The notes: generated from the sequence alone by a model not told the origin. A stretch of 64,000 bases of DNA from an uncultured Pseudomonas sp. (GCF_946885955.1 NZ_CAMPHI010000002.1:62001-126000); one strand, 5' to 3'; counted from the first letter of the stretch, positions 1-9,236 are shown. Translations and numbers: made by a program.

Positions 1-1101
1 AAGACCCAGGCGATCCTGCCGCTCAAGGGCAAGATCCTCAACGTTGAGAAAGCCCGTTTCGACAAGATGATTTCATCCCAGGAAGTCGGCACCCTGATCA
101 CCGCACTGGGCTGCGGTATCGGCCGCGATGAATACAACATCGACAAGCTGCGTTATCACAACATCATCATCATGACCGACGCCGACGTCGACGGTTCGCA
201 CATCCGTACCCTGCTGCTGACCTTCTTCTTCCGTCAACTGCCGGAGCTGGTCGAGCGCGGCTATATCTACATCGCCCAGCCGCCGCTGTATAAGGTCAAG
301 AAGGGCAAGCAGGAGCAGTACATCAAGGACGACGAGGCCATGGACGAATACATGACCCAATCGGCCTTGGAAGACGCCAGCCTGCACGTCAACGAAAGTG
401 CTCCCGGGTTGTCCGGCGAATCCCTGCAGCGTCTGGTCAACGACTATCGTCTGGTGATGAAAACCCTGAACCGCCTATCGCGCCTCTACCCCATCGAGCT
501 GACTGAACACTTCGTCTACATCCCACGGGTCGGCGCCGAACAGCTGGCCGATAAAGAGGCGATGCAGACCTGGTTGAGCTTGCTGGATGCGCGGCTGAAA
601 GGCATGGAAAAATCCGGCCTGGTGTACAAGACCAGTCTGCGCGAAGACCAGGAACGCCACCTGTGGCTACCGGAAGTCGAACTGATTTCCCACGGGGTTT
701 CCAGCTACATCACCTTCAACCGCGACTTCTTCGCCAGCAACGACTACAAGACCGTCACCAGCTTGGGCGACCAGTTGAACAGCCTCTTGGAAGAAGGCGC
801 CTACGTACAGCGTGGCGAGCGCAAGAAGGCCGTGACCACCTTCAAGGATGCCCTTACCTGGTTGATGGCCGAAAGCACCAAGCGCCACAGCATCCAGCGC
901 TATAAGGGACTTGGCGAAATGAACCCGGACCAATTGTGGGAAACCACCATGGACCCGGAAGTGCGGCGCATGCTCAAGGTGACGATCGAAGACGCCATCG
1001 GTGCGGACCAGATCTTCAACACCCTGATGGGAGACGCCGTCGAGCCACGCCGCGACTTTATCGAAGCCAACGCCTTGGCGGTGTCCAACCTGGACTTCTG
1101 A
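1..1101 (+). CDS. gyrB: DNA gyrase subunit B, C-terminal part (5' end outside window)
   Basis: The frame is open from base 1 and ends with TGA at 1099-1101, giving about 366 C-terminal residues of the ATPase subunit of DNA gyrase, which introduces negative supercoils. The TOPRIM metal-binding motif [13 protein letters not shown] lies near the start, and the end carries the conserved [20 protein letters not shown] segment of the GyrA-interacting domain. The insert between them is typical of proteobacterial GyrB. It is partial only because the window begins inside it. A strong terminator follows. In Pseudomonas gyrB is the last gene of the dnaA-dnaN-recF-gyrB cluster, which places the origin just upstream. 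Confidence 0.98.
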   Translation, partial: KTQAILPLKGKILNVEKARFDKMISSQEVGTLITALGCGIGRDEYNIDKLRYHNIIIMTDADVDGSHIRTLLLTFFFRQLPELVERGYIYIAQPPLYKVKKGKQEQYIKDDEAMDEYMTQSALEDASLHVNESAPGLSGESLQRLVNDYRLVMKTLNRLSRLYPIELTEHFVYIPRVGAEQLADKEAMQTWLSLLDARLKGMEKSGLVYKTSLREDQERHLWLPEVELISHGVSSYITFNRDFFASNDYKTVTSLGDQLNSLLEEGAYVQRGERKKAVTTFKDALTWLMAESTKRHSIQRYKGLGEMNPDQLWETTMDPEVRRMLKVTIEDAIGADQIFNTLMGDAVEPRRDFIEANALAVSNLDF

Positions 1102-1134
1102 TGGCAGTGCGCAATTGATGCCATGATCCAAGCG

Positions 1135-1169
1135 AAACCCCGGCCCAACAGCCGGGGTTTTTCTTTTTT
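1135..1169 (+). terminator. Rho-independent terminator of gyrB
   Basis: A perfect 10-bp stem (AAACCCCGGC at 1135-1144 with GCCGGGGTTT at 1151-1160) has a 6-nt loop and is followed by TTCTTTTTT. It lies 34 nt after the gyrB stop codon. The rest of the gap to 1444 shows no gene and no obvious structure. Confidence 0.93.
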
Positions 1170-1444
1170 CAATCAATGAATTGCGAGTGGCTGATGAGGT
1201 TAGAGTTATACCAATGGCGCTGGCAGACGGGGAATCGATAACGCTAAAAGATCAGGGCGCCAAGCCGAGGACTCTGCCACTCCTGCCCTGCACCTTCTTG
1301 CTGAAAAAATCGCTCTAGCTCGATCACGTCTAAATGGAAGACAGCCGTTTGTGCACATTGCCTTTTTGCTAGCCCACCTGTTGACTAGCTGTATCGAAGC
1401 AAATCAGGCATTGCCTAAACCGGTACATAGATTAAGGAAAACCC

Positions 1445-2380
1445 ATGTACGACCTAATTGGTGATATCCACGGCTACGCGTCGGTGCTCAAGCGCTTGCT
1501 GGTCAAGCTCGGCTATGTCGAGGGTGACGGTGCTTGGCGGCATCCGCAGCGCAAGGTAATTTTTCTTGGTGATTTCGTCGACCGCGGGCCGGAGCAGGTC
1601 GAGGTGATCGATATCGTGCGACGTATGGTGGAGGCCGGCCAGGCGTTGGCGGTGATGGGCAATCACGAGTTCAATGCCGTTGCCTGGGCTACAGCGGACG
1701 AGGCCAAGCCCGGAGAGTTTCTCCGCGCTCATAGCAGCAAGAACCGTCACCAGCACGCGGCGTTTCTCGAGCAGATTGTCGAAGGCTCGTCCGCACATCA
1801 GCAGGCCATAGCCTGGTTTAAGACCCTGCCGCTTTTTCTGGATATCGACGGCCTAAGGGTGGTGCATGCCTGTTGGCACCCTGCCCACCTCGAGGTATTG
1901 GCCGCCCATATCGATGAGGGAAATAGGGTCAGGGCCGAGTCCTGGCCGGTGCTTTGCCGCGAAGGCAGTGCGCCATTCGAGGCCTTGGAAACCATCCTCA
2001 AAGGGATGGAGATACCGCTGCCGGCGGGTGTGGAGTATCGGGACAAGGATGGCCATGTGCGCAGAAACACGCGAACCTACTGGTGGCACGCCAAGGATGG
2101 GCTCACCTATCGGGAGCTGGCGATGGTGCCGCCGGAGCTGATTGCACAGATTCCCCACGAGCCGGTGCCTCAGGAACTGCAGCCGGGTTATGACGGCATC
2201 AAGCCTTTGTTTATTGGGCACTATTGGATGAGTGGCGTGCCCAAGTTGGTCAGCGAGCACATCGCCTGTTTGGATTGGAGTGTGGCGGGCAGCAATGCGG
2301 CTAACGCGAGGTTGTGTGCCTATCGCTGGAGCGGCGAAACCGTGCTATTGGCCGATCATCTGACGTGGGTGACAAGGTAG
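1445..2380 (+). CDS. Calcineurin-like metallophosphoesterase (Ser/Thr phosphatase / Ap4A hydrolase-like)
   Basis: This 311-residue protein has the metal-binding signature of the PPP-type metallophosphoesterases in order: GDIHG (about residues 7-11), GDFVDRGPE (about 42-50) and GNHEF (about 76-80), with a downstream VHACWHP and a late GHYW histidine motif. Such enzymes hydrolyse phosphoprotein or dinucleoside-polyphosphate substrates; the substrate cannot be read here. Start ATG 1445 is preceded by AAGGAAAA. It is absent from the core order I remember for P. aeruginosa and sits next to an AbiE pair, so it may belong to an accessory insertion after gyrB. ApaH is the closest functional analogy, but length and context differ. 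Confidence 0.85.
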   Translation: MYDLIGDIHGYASVLKRLLVKLGYVEGDGAWRHPQRKVIFLGDFVDRGPEQVEVIDIVRRMVEAGQALAVMGNHEFNAVAWATADEAKPGEFLRAHSSKNRHQHAAFLEQIVEGSSAHQQAIAWFKTLPLFLDIDGLRVVHACWHPAHLEVLAAHIDEGNRVRAESWPVLCREGSAPFEALETILKGMEIPLPAGVEYRDKDGHVRRNTRTYWWHAKDGLTYRELAMVPPELIAQIPHEPVPQELQPGYDGIKPLFIGHYWMSGVPKLVSEHIACLDWSVAGSNAANARLCAYRWSGETVLLADHLTWVTR

Positions 2381-2554
2381 GCGCAGGCTCCTTGGGGTAC
2401 GAGTGCTCCTCCTCCAGAGATATCGGGGGGATGGCTTTATCGAAGCCGAATATTCCGCTTTGCTGGGGCGCCGTTCAAATGAGGCTGCGGGTGGATACGG
2501 GCACAGGCGCTGTGGGATATTCCTTCGAAGCCGCAGGCAGCCTGCTTGTTGGTA

Positions 2555-2579
2555 AGTAAACAGTAAGTTACATTTACTG
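2555..2579. promoter_or_regulatory. Nested inverted repeats, candidate AbiEi operator
   Basis: CAGTAA at 2561-2566 pairs with TTACTG at 2574-2579. AGTAAA at 2555-2560 pairs with TTTACT at 2573-2578. GTAA-G-TTAC at 2563-2571 is a smaller palindrome inside them. The cluster lies 25-49 nt before the AbiEi start, where an antitoxin that represses its own operon would bind. AbiEi autoregulation through inverted repeats is known for the family; binding here is inferred. The rest of 2381-2554 shows nothing I can name. Confidence 0.45.
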
Positions 2580-2603
2580 AAACTTTCTGTTGAGTAAGAC
2601 GGC

Positions 2604-3173
2604 ATGCAGCCGAACGCCAACTCCCCGCAGCCAATGCGACGTTTAATCCGTGCGCTGGCTCGGCTGGCCAATGAAGAGCGCTATCTCTTTACGCCAGACG
2701 ACCTCAGGGCCCTTGTGCCGGATATTTCCGACGGTGCCTACAAAACCTTGCTGAGCCGTGCGGCATCGGAAGGACATTTGGTTCGCGTATGCAGGGGCCT
2801 GTATATGTTCGAGCCGGCTAATCCTTCGAACGGGCTTTTGCTGTTTCATGCAGCGGCCAGGCTGCGTGCTACTCAATTCAATTACATCAGCCTTGAAACC
2901 GCATTAAGCGATGCCGGGGTTATTTCACAGATACCGATCAACTGGATCACCTTGATGTCGTCCGGCCGCAGCAGCGCGATCTCATGCGGACGCTGGGGCA
3001 CTATCGAGTTCGTGCATACCAAACAGAAGCCCCAGGAGCTTATTGATCAGCTTCGTTATGACCCACGCTGCCGGTTGTGGCGCGCCAGTCCTCAACAGGC
3101 GTTGCGCGACATGAAAGCTGCGAGACGAAACAGGGACTTGATCGATTGGAGTGTCGCCAGTGAGCTTGTTTGA
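2604..3173 (+). CDS. abiEi: AbiEi-like antitoxin / transcriptional regulator, type IV toxin-antitoxin
   Basis: This 189-residue protein has an N-terminal winged-helix region (about residues 12-70), including the family-typical SDGAYKTLLSRAASEGHLVRVCRGLYMFEP stretch described here only by its ends (SDGAYKT to LYMFEP). The C-terminal part resembles the AbiEi dimer/antitoxin domain. In characterised AbiE systems this partner represses the operon and counteracts the AbiEii nucleotidyltransferase without forming a stable complex. It is the first gene of a two-gene operon and its 3' end overlaps the next gene. GC is lower than in the neighbouring core genes, consistent with acquisition. Confidence 0.8.
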   Translation: MQPNANSPQPMRRLIRALARLANEERYLFTPDDLRALVPDISDGAYKTLLSRAASEGHLVRVCRGLYMFEPANPSNGLLLFHAAARLRATQFNYISLETALSDAGVISQIPINWITLMSSGRSSAISCGRWGTIEFVHTKQKPQELIDQLRYDPRCRLWRASPQQALRDMKAARRNRDLIDWSVASELV

Positions 3174-4056
3174 TGAGTTGGTGGATGAAGCCCTTAAGAA
3201 TCACCAGGACCTGGCTCCGTTGCGTGCCGTTGTAGAGAAAGAGCTGCTGCATCACGACATCATGTTGGTAATGAGCGCTGCTGGCATGCTTGCCAGGCTG
3301 ACATTTATTGGTGGCACCTGCTTGCGTGCTTGCTATGGATCGAGCCGGTTGAGCGAGGATCTCGACTTTACCGGTGGAGCTGACTTCAATCGTGAGAACT
3401 TGGAGGATCTCGCACGGGTACTGGTCGATGGTCTCAAGGCGAAATACGGCCTGGAAGTTGAGGTCGGCGAACCGATTCGCGAGCAAGGCAATGTCGATAC
3501 CTGGAAATTGAAAGTACAAACCAGGCCGGGGCGTAGGGACCTGCCTGCCCAGCGTATCAATATCGATGTGTGTGCCATTCCGAGTTACCAGCCGCAACCG
3601 ATGTTGCTGCTTAACCCCTATGGGGTCGATATGGGGACTAGCGGCCTGATCCTGCAAGCTGAAACCCGTGAAGAGATATACGCAGACAAAATCCTGGCTT
3701 TTGCCTTACGGCCCAACCGCATCAAGAATCGCGACTTGTGGGATATGCTTTGGCTGCGTCAGCAAGGGATAAAACCGCAACTGGATTTGCTCGATAAGAA
3801 ACTTTCCGACCATCAGTGTAGCCGGGAAACATTCTTGGCATTGTTCAAGCAGCGCACCGAGCTGCTTATATCCGAACCGAAAGTTGCGGCCGAGTTTCGC
3901 CAGGAAATGAGTCGCTTCTTACCTGTGGAACTGGTGACCCAAACCGTCAACCAGGTGGCATTCTGGACGCTTCTCGTTAGACACATCGCTGATCTGCGTG
4001 CGCTGGTCGAGACGACGCTCAGCGGCGACGATGCCAGCCTTGGTTTCAAGATGTGA
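3160..4056 (+). CDS. abiEii: AbiEii/AbiGii-family nucleotidyltransferase toxin
   Basis: This is the toxin half of a type IV system, about 298 residues. The polymerase-beta-type nucleotidyltransferase core is visible as GGTCLR followed by RLSEDLDF (about residues 50-70), whose DxD pair would bind metal. The later DKILAF and NRDLWDM segments are typical AbiEii motifs. Relatives transfer nucleotides to tRNA or other targets and cause growth arrest or phage-triggered abortive infection. I place the start at GTG 3160, where GGAG at 3148-3151 gives an 8-nt spacing and a 14-bp overlap with abiEi. GTG 3151 is also possible but badly placed for that ribosome-binding site. The gene appears intact. Confidence 0.85.
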   Translation: MSLFDELVDEALKNHQDLAPLRAVVEKELLHHDIMLVMSAAGMLARLTFIGGTCLRACYGSSRLSEDLDFTGGADFNRENLEDLARVLVDGLKAKYGLEVEVGEPIREQGNVDTWKLKVQTRPGRRDLPAQRINIDVCAIPSYQPQPMLLLNPYGVDMGTSGLILQAETREEIYADKILAFALRPNRIKNRDLWDMLWLRQQGIKPQLDLLDKKLSDHQCSRETFLALFKQRTELLISEPKVAAEFRQEMSRFLPVELVTQTVNQVAFWTLLVRHIADLRALVETTLSGDDASLGFKM

Positions 4057-4077
4057 TTGCGCCACCAGGCTGACTCA

Positions 4078-5019
4078 CTACGCCAACGGCACCCACCAGT
4101 AACGCACGAAGTGGAAGAAGATCGGTGCGGCGAAGCATACCGAGTCCAGGCGGTCGAGCATGCCGCCGTGGCCTTCGATCATATGGCCCCAGTCCTTTAC
4201 CCCGCGGTCGCGTTTGATCGCCGACATCACCAGGCCGCCGGCAAAACCCAGGAGGTTGACGGTCAGGGCCATCAGTGCGGCCTGCCAGAAATTGAACGGG
4301 GTTATCCAGTACAACAACGCACCGGCCAGGCAAGCCAGGAACACGCCGCCGACAAAGCCTTCCACGGTCTTCGAGGGCGACAGGCGCGGGGCGATCTTGT
4401 GTTTGCCGAATAACTTGCCGCAGACGTACTGCAGCACATCGGAGAGCTGCACGACGATGATCAGCCAGGCGATCAGCAGCAGGTTGCGCCCTTCATAGCC
4501 AGGAATGTCCAGGGTCAGCAACGCTGGTACCGAAGAAATGCAGTACACGGCGATCATCAGCCCCCATTGCACCTTGGAGGCGCGTTCGAGGAAGCGTGTG
4601 GTGTCGCCGCCCAGGGACGCGAGGATCGGCAGCAACAGAAACAGATAAACCGGGATGAAGATCGAGAACAGGCCGTACCAGTCGACGCCGATCAGCAGGT
4701 ATTGCATCGGCAAGGCGAAGTAGAAGGCCGCCGCCAGCGCCGGGTAATCGCTGCGCCGTGTCGGCGTCAGGGTCATGAATTCGCGCAGGGCGTAGAAGGA
4801 GACGAAGTAGAACAGCAAAACCACGCCGATATCGCCGAACAGGAAGGCCGCACCTATCACGGCCACCATCACCCACCAGGCGTTGATCCGCGCGTTGAGG
4901 TTGTCGATCACCGGGTTGGGCGTGTCGCCGCTGCGCCACTTGAGGAAATAGCCGATAGCCGAAGCGAGCAACAACAGGGCGCCAATGCCGGCGAACAACT
5001 GCAGGGTGTTGTTATCCAT
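4078..5019 (-). CDS. CdsA-like phosphatidate cytidylyltransferase (YnbB type), integral membrane
   Basis: This 313-residue polytopic protein has about eight hydrophobic segments. Near the C-terminus is the CDP-diglyceride synthase signature, with SPSKTVEGFVGG about residues 212-223 and KRDRGVKDWG about 269-278. The enzyme would convert phosphatidic acid and CTP to CDP-diacylglycerol. It is the last gene of a minus-strand six-gene operon and starts one nucleotide after the previous stop, with a strong GGAGG site. The housekeeping cdsA normally lies beside dxr/bamA, so this is probably a second, pathway-dedicated copy feeding the CDP-alcohol phosphatidyltransferase at the operon's start. It resembles E. 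coli YnbB. Confidence 0.9.
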   Translation of the reverse strand: MDNNTLQLFAGIGALLLLASAIGYFLKWRSGDTPNPVIDNLNARINAWWVMVAVIGAAFLFGDIGVVLLFYFVSFYALREFMTLTPTRRSDYPALAAAFYFALPMQYLLIGVDWYGLFSIFIPVYLFLLLPILASLGGDTTRFLERASKVQWGLMIAVYCISSVPALLTLDIPGYEGRNLLLIAWLIIVVQLSDVLQYVCGKLFGKHKIAPRLSPSKTVEGFVGGVFLACLAGALLYWITPFNFWQAALMALTVNLLGFAGGLVMSAIKRDRGVKDWGHMIEGHGGMLDRLDSVCFAAPIFFHFVRYWWVPLA

Positions 5020-5020
5020 C

Positions 5021-5641
5021 TCAAACCTCCTCGGGCGCCATGGCCAGTAATGCGTTGCGGGCGCGTTCGAGGAACGCCTGCTTGCTTTCCCCTTCCTGCG
5101 GTTGCAGCGGTGCGCCGAAGCTCAGGGTGCACAGCAACGGCAACGGCAGCGCCCTGCCCTTGGGCATCACGCGATTGAGATTGGCGATCCACACCGGGAT
5201 CAGCTCGACCTGCGGCCGCGCCTGGGCCAGATGGTAGAGACCGCTTTTGAACGGTAATAAACCCTCTTCCAGGTTGCGCGTGCCTTCGGGAAACAGGATC
5301 AGCGAATCGCCGTTGTCCAGGGCATCGAGCATGGGTTGCAGAGGATTGTCCTGGGCCGATGTCCGTTCGCGGTCGATCAGCACGCCGTTGAACACCTCGT
5401 TGATCAGGTAGCGACGCAAGCCGTCGCGCTGCCAGTAGTCGGCGCCGGCCACCGGGCGGGTGCTGCGCCGCAACTCCGGCGGCAGCGAGGCCCAGAGCAG
5501 CACGAAGTCGCCGTGGCTGCTGTGATTGGCGTAGTACAGGCGTTGCACCGGTTGCGCGGTGCAGCCAAGCCAGAGCGCGCGGGCGCCGGTCAGCAGGCGC
5601 GCGGCGGAGGTAATCGCAAAGGCGGTCAGGGAAGCGAGCAT
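5021..5641 (-). CDS. PlsC-family lysophospholipid acyltransferase
   Basis: This 206-residue protein has the glycerolipid acyltransferase HX4D motif in ANHSSHGDFVLLW (about residues 39-51; His and Asp six apart) and the FPEGTRN substrate-binding motif about residues 119-125. Such enzymes acylate lysophospholipids or glycerol-3-phosphate derivatives at the membrane. An N-terminal hydrophobic stretch suggests membrane association. It lies between a small membrane protein and the CdsA-like enzyme, so it plausibly makes the phosphatidic acid that the next enzyme activates with CTP. E. coli ynbABCD lacks this gene, so its presence here enlarges the set. Confidence 0.88.
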   Translation of the reverse strand: MLASLTAFAITSAARLLTGARALWLGCTAQPVQRLYYANHSSHGDFVLLWASLPPELRRSTRPVAGADYWQRDGLRRYLINEVFNGVLIDRERTSAQDNPLQPMLDALDNGDSLILFPEGTRNLEEGLLPFKSGLYHLAQARPQVELIPVWIANLNRVMPKGRALPLPLLCTLSFGAPLQPQEGESKQAFLERARNALLAMAPEEV

Positions 5642-5650
5642 GACGATTCC

Positions 5651-6106
5651 TTATCCAGTGATTGAAAGCCAGGGCAAACCAAGCAGAAGGGATACGGCCA
5701 GCAGGACCTGCGCGAGCAGCGCGAGTGCCTGCAGGCGCAACAAGCGCAGTGCGCCGCGGCTTCGTTCGTCCCAGCTGCGGTCGGTCTTGTCTGCCGGCTG
5801 TAGGCCGAGCCCGATCAGCGCCTGATCGAGATCGAGGGTACGCTGCACCAAGCGTTCGGCGTCACCCGCCAAGCGCTGGAACAGTTCTGCATCCAGGGCC
5901 ACGCGCAATGCCCAATATTTTTCGACTAGCCCGAGCAGCACCAATGCGGCGCAGAACAGGGCACCGAGAGGCTGCGCCGTGGCGCCGAGCAAAGGCGCCA
6001 GGCCGATCGCCAGACCGAACAGGGTGAGTGAGCCGGATAGCCGATCCAAGGTGCGGCCGCGACCCAGCAGGCTGGCCACCGTAAACAGCTGCATCTCAGT
6101 AGCCAT
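5651..6106 (-). CDS. Hypothetical small membrane protein of the lipid operon
   Basis: About 151 residues if started at ATG 6106 (MATEMQLFTV...). A start at 6133 is possible but overlaps the upstream gene more. I see hydrophobic segments near residues 25-65 and at the C-terminus (about 125-148), with a charged segment between. I recognise no domain; the pattern resembles a CDP-alcohol-pathway accessory protein, but there is no catalytic motif. It starts inside the last codons of the PAP2/phosphatase gene and stops 9 nt before the acyltransferase, so it is surely co-transcribed with the lipid genes. Confidence 0.7.
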   Translation of the reverse strand: MATEMQLFTVASLLGRGRTLDRLSGSLTLFGLAIGLAPLLGATAQPLGALFCAALVLLGLVEKYWALRVALDAELFQRLAGDAERLVQRTLDLDQALIGLGLQPADKTDRSWDERSRGALRLLRLQALALLAQVLLAVSLLLGLPWLSITG

Positions 6107-7451
6107 GGGCTGCCACCAGGCTCTCAGGCGCACCGCTGAGCAGTTGCAACATCTCGCGTAATGCCTGCTGGTGGGCGTTGCTCAACACCACCTGCGGGCG
6201 TGCCCGGCGCAACAGTGCGAGCGCTTCCGGTAGGTCCTGGCAACGTCCGCTATGCAGCAGCCAGGCGGCCACCGCGGCGGCGCTGCGCGAATAACCGAGC
6301 GCGCAACAGACCAACAACGGACCTTCTTGTCTCAGCGCTTCGATTGCCTGGGCGGCGGCCAACAGCGTGTGCGGGCTGGGTACGCTGAGATCGAGCACCG
6401 GCAGTGAGCGATAGGCCTTGGACGAGGTTCGTCTTGGCAGTTCGGCGCAAAGGTCGAGCAGAGCATGAAAGCGTTCGGCCTGCCCAGCTGCTGGAATGCG
6501 CCCGAGCCAGACCCCCTCGTCGACTTCATCGGCGTGCGGATGGGCGCGGGTCCATAACCGCGAGTTGAGCCAGGCGGCGGGCAGGTAAGGCGCAAGCAAC
6601 CAGCAGGCGGCGCTGCTAAGACGGCCGTCGGCATCCTTCTGGAAGCCTTGGGCATCGAACAGCGCGTAATTCAGGGCCACCAGCAGCAATGAGAAACCGG
6701 GCCACAACAACCATAACCAGGCGCCGCCCAGATTCACTGCCACAGCGCTCATCAGCGCCGCGCCTAAGCTGTAGCGCAACGCCAGTCGCCAGCGTTGCGG
6801 CTCCCGGGCCAAGCGCCAATGCAACAGCGGGCTGGGGCCTTGCTGCGGCCACAGCCAGACGCACAGCCAACCGGCCAGAACACCGGTGGGCACATCGATG
6901 AAGTGATGCTGCCAGGTGGTCAGCACCGATACGCCGATCAGCGCGAACCAGCCATGCAGCAATATCCGCCAAAACCCCGTGGCGTAACGCGCGAAGCACA
7001 CCCAGAGCACCACCAGCAGGGCGATATGCAGGGATGGCGCCTGGTTGAAGGGTTTGTCGAAGCCCATCAGCACATCGAACATGGTGCCGAACAGGCCATC
7101 CAGCTCGGGTCGCTCGAAGGCGAAGCGCAGCGGCCAGAGCAGGAACGCGGCGATGCACAGCAGTTGCACGCTGAGCAGACGCAGGCCGTGGCGATCCATT
7201 TCCCGGCGCGTAGCCGGCAGCAGAAAGGACAGGCCGTACAGCAGGTCGATCGACCAGTAAGGCACTATGGTCCACGGCCATAGCGGCATCCGGCTTTCCC
7301 AGGCGAACACCAGGGTGCCGACGTCATTGCGCTGGCTGCTCAGCCAATTGGCAAAGCTGTAGCTGGCGAAGAACAGCGGCGCCAATAGCAATAGCCAGAG
7401 CACGCCGCGTTTCCACAGCCCCGCTTCGCGGCTAACCGCGGCCCCTGTCAT
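6096..7451 (-). CDS. Fusion of a PAP2-type membrane phosphatase and a dual-specificity phosphatase (YnbD-like)
   Basis: The protein is 451 residues from ATG 7451, which overlaps the preceding stop as TGATG and indicates translational coupling. The N-terminal half is polytopic and carries PAP2 motifs: PSLHIALL, and HHFIDVPTGVLAG with the catalytic His-Asp. The C-terminal third is a cysteine-phosphatase domain with the CX5R loop CALGYSR. Together they suggest removal of phosphate from a lipid phosphate intermediate, plus a second phosphatase activity. E. coli YnbD has the same organisation as I recall it. The gene lies between the hydrolase/methyltransferase and the small membrane protein. The substrate is unknown. 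Confidence 0.88.
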   Translation of the reverse strand: MTGAAVSREAGLWKRGVLWLLLLAPLFFASYSFANWLSSQRNDVGTLVFAWESRMPLWPWTIVPYWSIDLLYGLSFLLPATRREMDRHGLRLLSVQLLCIAAFLLWPLRFAFERPELDGLFGTMFDVLMGFDKPFNQAPSLHIALLVVLWVCFARYATGFWRILLHGWFALIGVSVLTTWQHHFIDVPTGVLAGWLCVWLWPQQGPSPLLHWRLAREPQRWRLALRYSLGAALMSAVAVNLGGAWLWLLWPGFSLLLVALNYALFDAQGFQKDADGRLSSAACWLLAPYLPAAWLNSRLWTRAHPHADEVDEGVWLGRIPAAGQAERFHALLDLCAELPRRTSSKAYRSLPVLDLSVPSPHTLLAAAQAIEALRQEGPLLVCCALGYSRSAAAVAAWLLHSGRCQDLPEALALLRRARPQVVLSNAHQQALREMLQLLSGAPESLVAAHGY

Positions 7452-9208
7452 CAGGACACCCGCTGCGCCAGGGAGACGCTGAAGATGCCCCATTCATCGA
7501 TACGTTGGGTGATTTTGCGAAAGCCCGCGGCCTCGACCAGTTGATCCATCTCCGCCTGGCTGCGTCGACGCATGACCCAGGCTTCGCCGCCGCGGTGGCT
7601 GGTCAGCGCGCGGGCGATCAGTTCCAGCTGCGGGTGCCAGGGCTGGCCGGTGTACACCAGATAACCGCCCTCTTCCACCGCCGCCGCCAAACCGGCCAGG
7701 GAGTCGCCGACCATCTGATTGCTGCCGAACAATTCATACAGGCCGGAAACCACCGCCAGGGTCGGCTTGGGCGCGAGCGCCGCCAAGTCGTCACGGTCGA
7801 AGGCATCGCCTTTGACGAAGCTAGCGATATCCGCCAGGCCCTTCTGTTCGATCAGCGCGGCGCCATCGCGCACGTTGATATCGCTATAGTCGCGTAGCAG
7901 GATCGAGTCCGGCTGTTGTTCCATGCCCTCCAGGGCTTCGAGGATATAGCGGCCGTGGCCGGCGGCGATATCGACGATGCGCACGGCTTCGCCCTGGACG
8001 CGCAGCTTGGCCATGGCCAGGCGCAGCAACTCCTCGGCGTGCACTTTGCGTTGGCGAATGCCGCGCCAGCCGATGGAGTTCAGGTAGTTCTGGTCGATCA
8101 GCTTGCCGAGCGCCGACTTGCCGCTCGGGCGGTTGCGGTAGACGTAATCGAGCGTGCTGCCGGAATCGAAACCGGTGTCGAAGCCCAGCTTGACCCCATC
8201 GGACAGCGTGCTGCCGAACCTCATACCGGCGCGGGTGGCGCGCCAGTAGAGATCGCGCAGCGAGTTCCGCGGCAGCGGCGCGGCCAGGCTTTCCGCCTCG
8301 GCGCAGGTCGCGCCCAGGCGGTCGGCGTTGAGCAACGAAGGACGTGCTACCGGCGCTTCGAAGCAGCGCAGGAGAAAGCGTCGGGCGCGGCTCAAGGCGT
8401 GGCTGCGGTCACGCTCGCCGAGGGTGTCGTGGAAGAAACCAGGGAGGATGTGTATCTCCTTGTCCAGGCTGCCCAGGCGCTCGAAGAACTGCTCCTGGGG
8501 TTTGCGATGCACGACGAAGTCGGCGCCGGAGACCAGCAGCTGGGTGGGGATCTGGATCGCCTGGGCATCGGCCACCACGCGCTCGGCGGCGTCGTACAGG
8601 CCGAGCAGCATGTTTACCGAAATCGCCCGGGTAATCAGCGGGTCGTTATCGAACGAGGCGATACGCGCTGGATCATGGCTGAGGAACTTGGCCTTCACAT
8701 AGCTGTTGACGAAGAAGTTGCCGCGCCAGGTGCGCATCAGCTTGAGGCCGGTGCGGGCGAAGGGCACATAGAGTTTGACCTTGAAGGCCGGCGAGGCGAG
8801 CACCAGGGCGCGGATCTTCGGCGCGTAGTCATGGGCCCAGGTCGCCACGACCACGGCGCCGACGCTCTGCGCCAACACGGCTAGGTCTTCCTCGGCCAGC
8901 CCATGCTGGACTCGGATATGGTCGATAAAGGCCTGCACGTCCCGGGCGCTGGTGGCGAAGCTCGGGCTGTCGCCGCGCTCGCCCGGCGACAGACCATGGC
9001 CGCGTGCGTCCCAGGCGAAGAAATCGAAACCGGGCATGTCCAGCTCGTCGACCAGATGGGCCATGCGTCCGCCGTGTTCGTGGCCTCGGTGGAACATCAC
9101 AATCGCTTGCCGCGGCGCGCTCTCTTCGGCGGCAATGGCCGGCCAGTGACGGTAGAACAGTTCCACGCCGTCGTGGGTGGTGAAATGCAGGTCTTGGGCT
9201 TCGCGCAT
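7451..9208 (-). CDS. Bifunctional alpha/beta-hydrolase and SAM-dependent methyltransferase (YnbC-like)
   Basis: A 585-residue two-domain protein. Residues about 1-285 form an alpha/beta hydrolase of the monoacylglycerol-lipase type, with probable nucleophile Ser114 in AQSVG (Ala where GxSxG usually has Gly) and a likely acid/His end at GADFVVH and FFHDTLGE. Residues about 385-585 form a Rossmann methyltransferase with motif I VDIAAGHGRY (about 412-421). It is probably cytoplasmic or peripheral, acting on an acylated lipid head group. It is the second gene of the operon, 28 nt after the CDP-alcohol phosphatidyltransferase. E. coli YnbC is the nearest analogue I know. Confidence 0.88.
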   Translation of the reverse strand: MREAQDLHFTTHDGVELFYRHWPAIAAEESAPRQAIVMFHRGHEHGGRMAHLVDELDMPGFDFFAWDARGHGLSPGERGDSPSFATSARDVQAFIDHIRVQHGLAEEDLAVLAQSVGAVVVATWAHDYAPKIRALVLASPAFKVKLYVPFARTGLKLMRTWRGNFFVNSYVKAKFLSHDPARIASFDNDPLITRAISVNMLLGLYDAAERVVADAQAIQIPTQLLVSGADFVVHRKPQEQFFERLGSLDKEIHILPGFFHDTLGERDRSHALSRARRFLLRCFEAPVARPSLLNADRLGATCAEAESLAAPLPRNSLRDLYWRATRAGMRFGSTLSDGVKLGFDTGFDSGSTLDYVYRNRPSGKSALGKLIDQNYLNSIGWRGIRQRKVHAEELLRLAMAKLRVQGEAVRIVDIAAGHGRYILEALEGMEQQPDSILLRDYSDINVRDGAALIEQKGLADIASFVKGDAFDRDDLAALAPKPTLAVVSGLYELFGSNQMVGDSLAGLAAAVEEGGYLVYTGQPWHPQLELIARALTSHRGGEAWVMRRRSQAEMDQLVEAAGFRKITQRIDEWGIFSVSLAQRVS

Positions 9209-9236
9209 CGAGATATCCTTATTTCGAATCAGTCGG

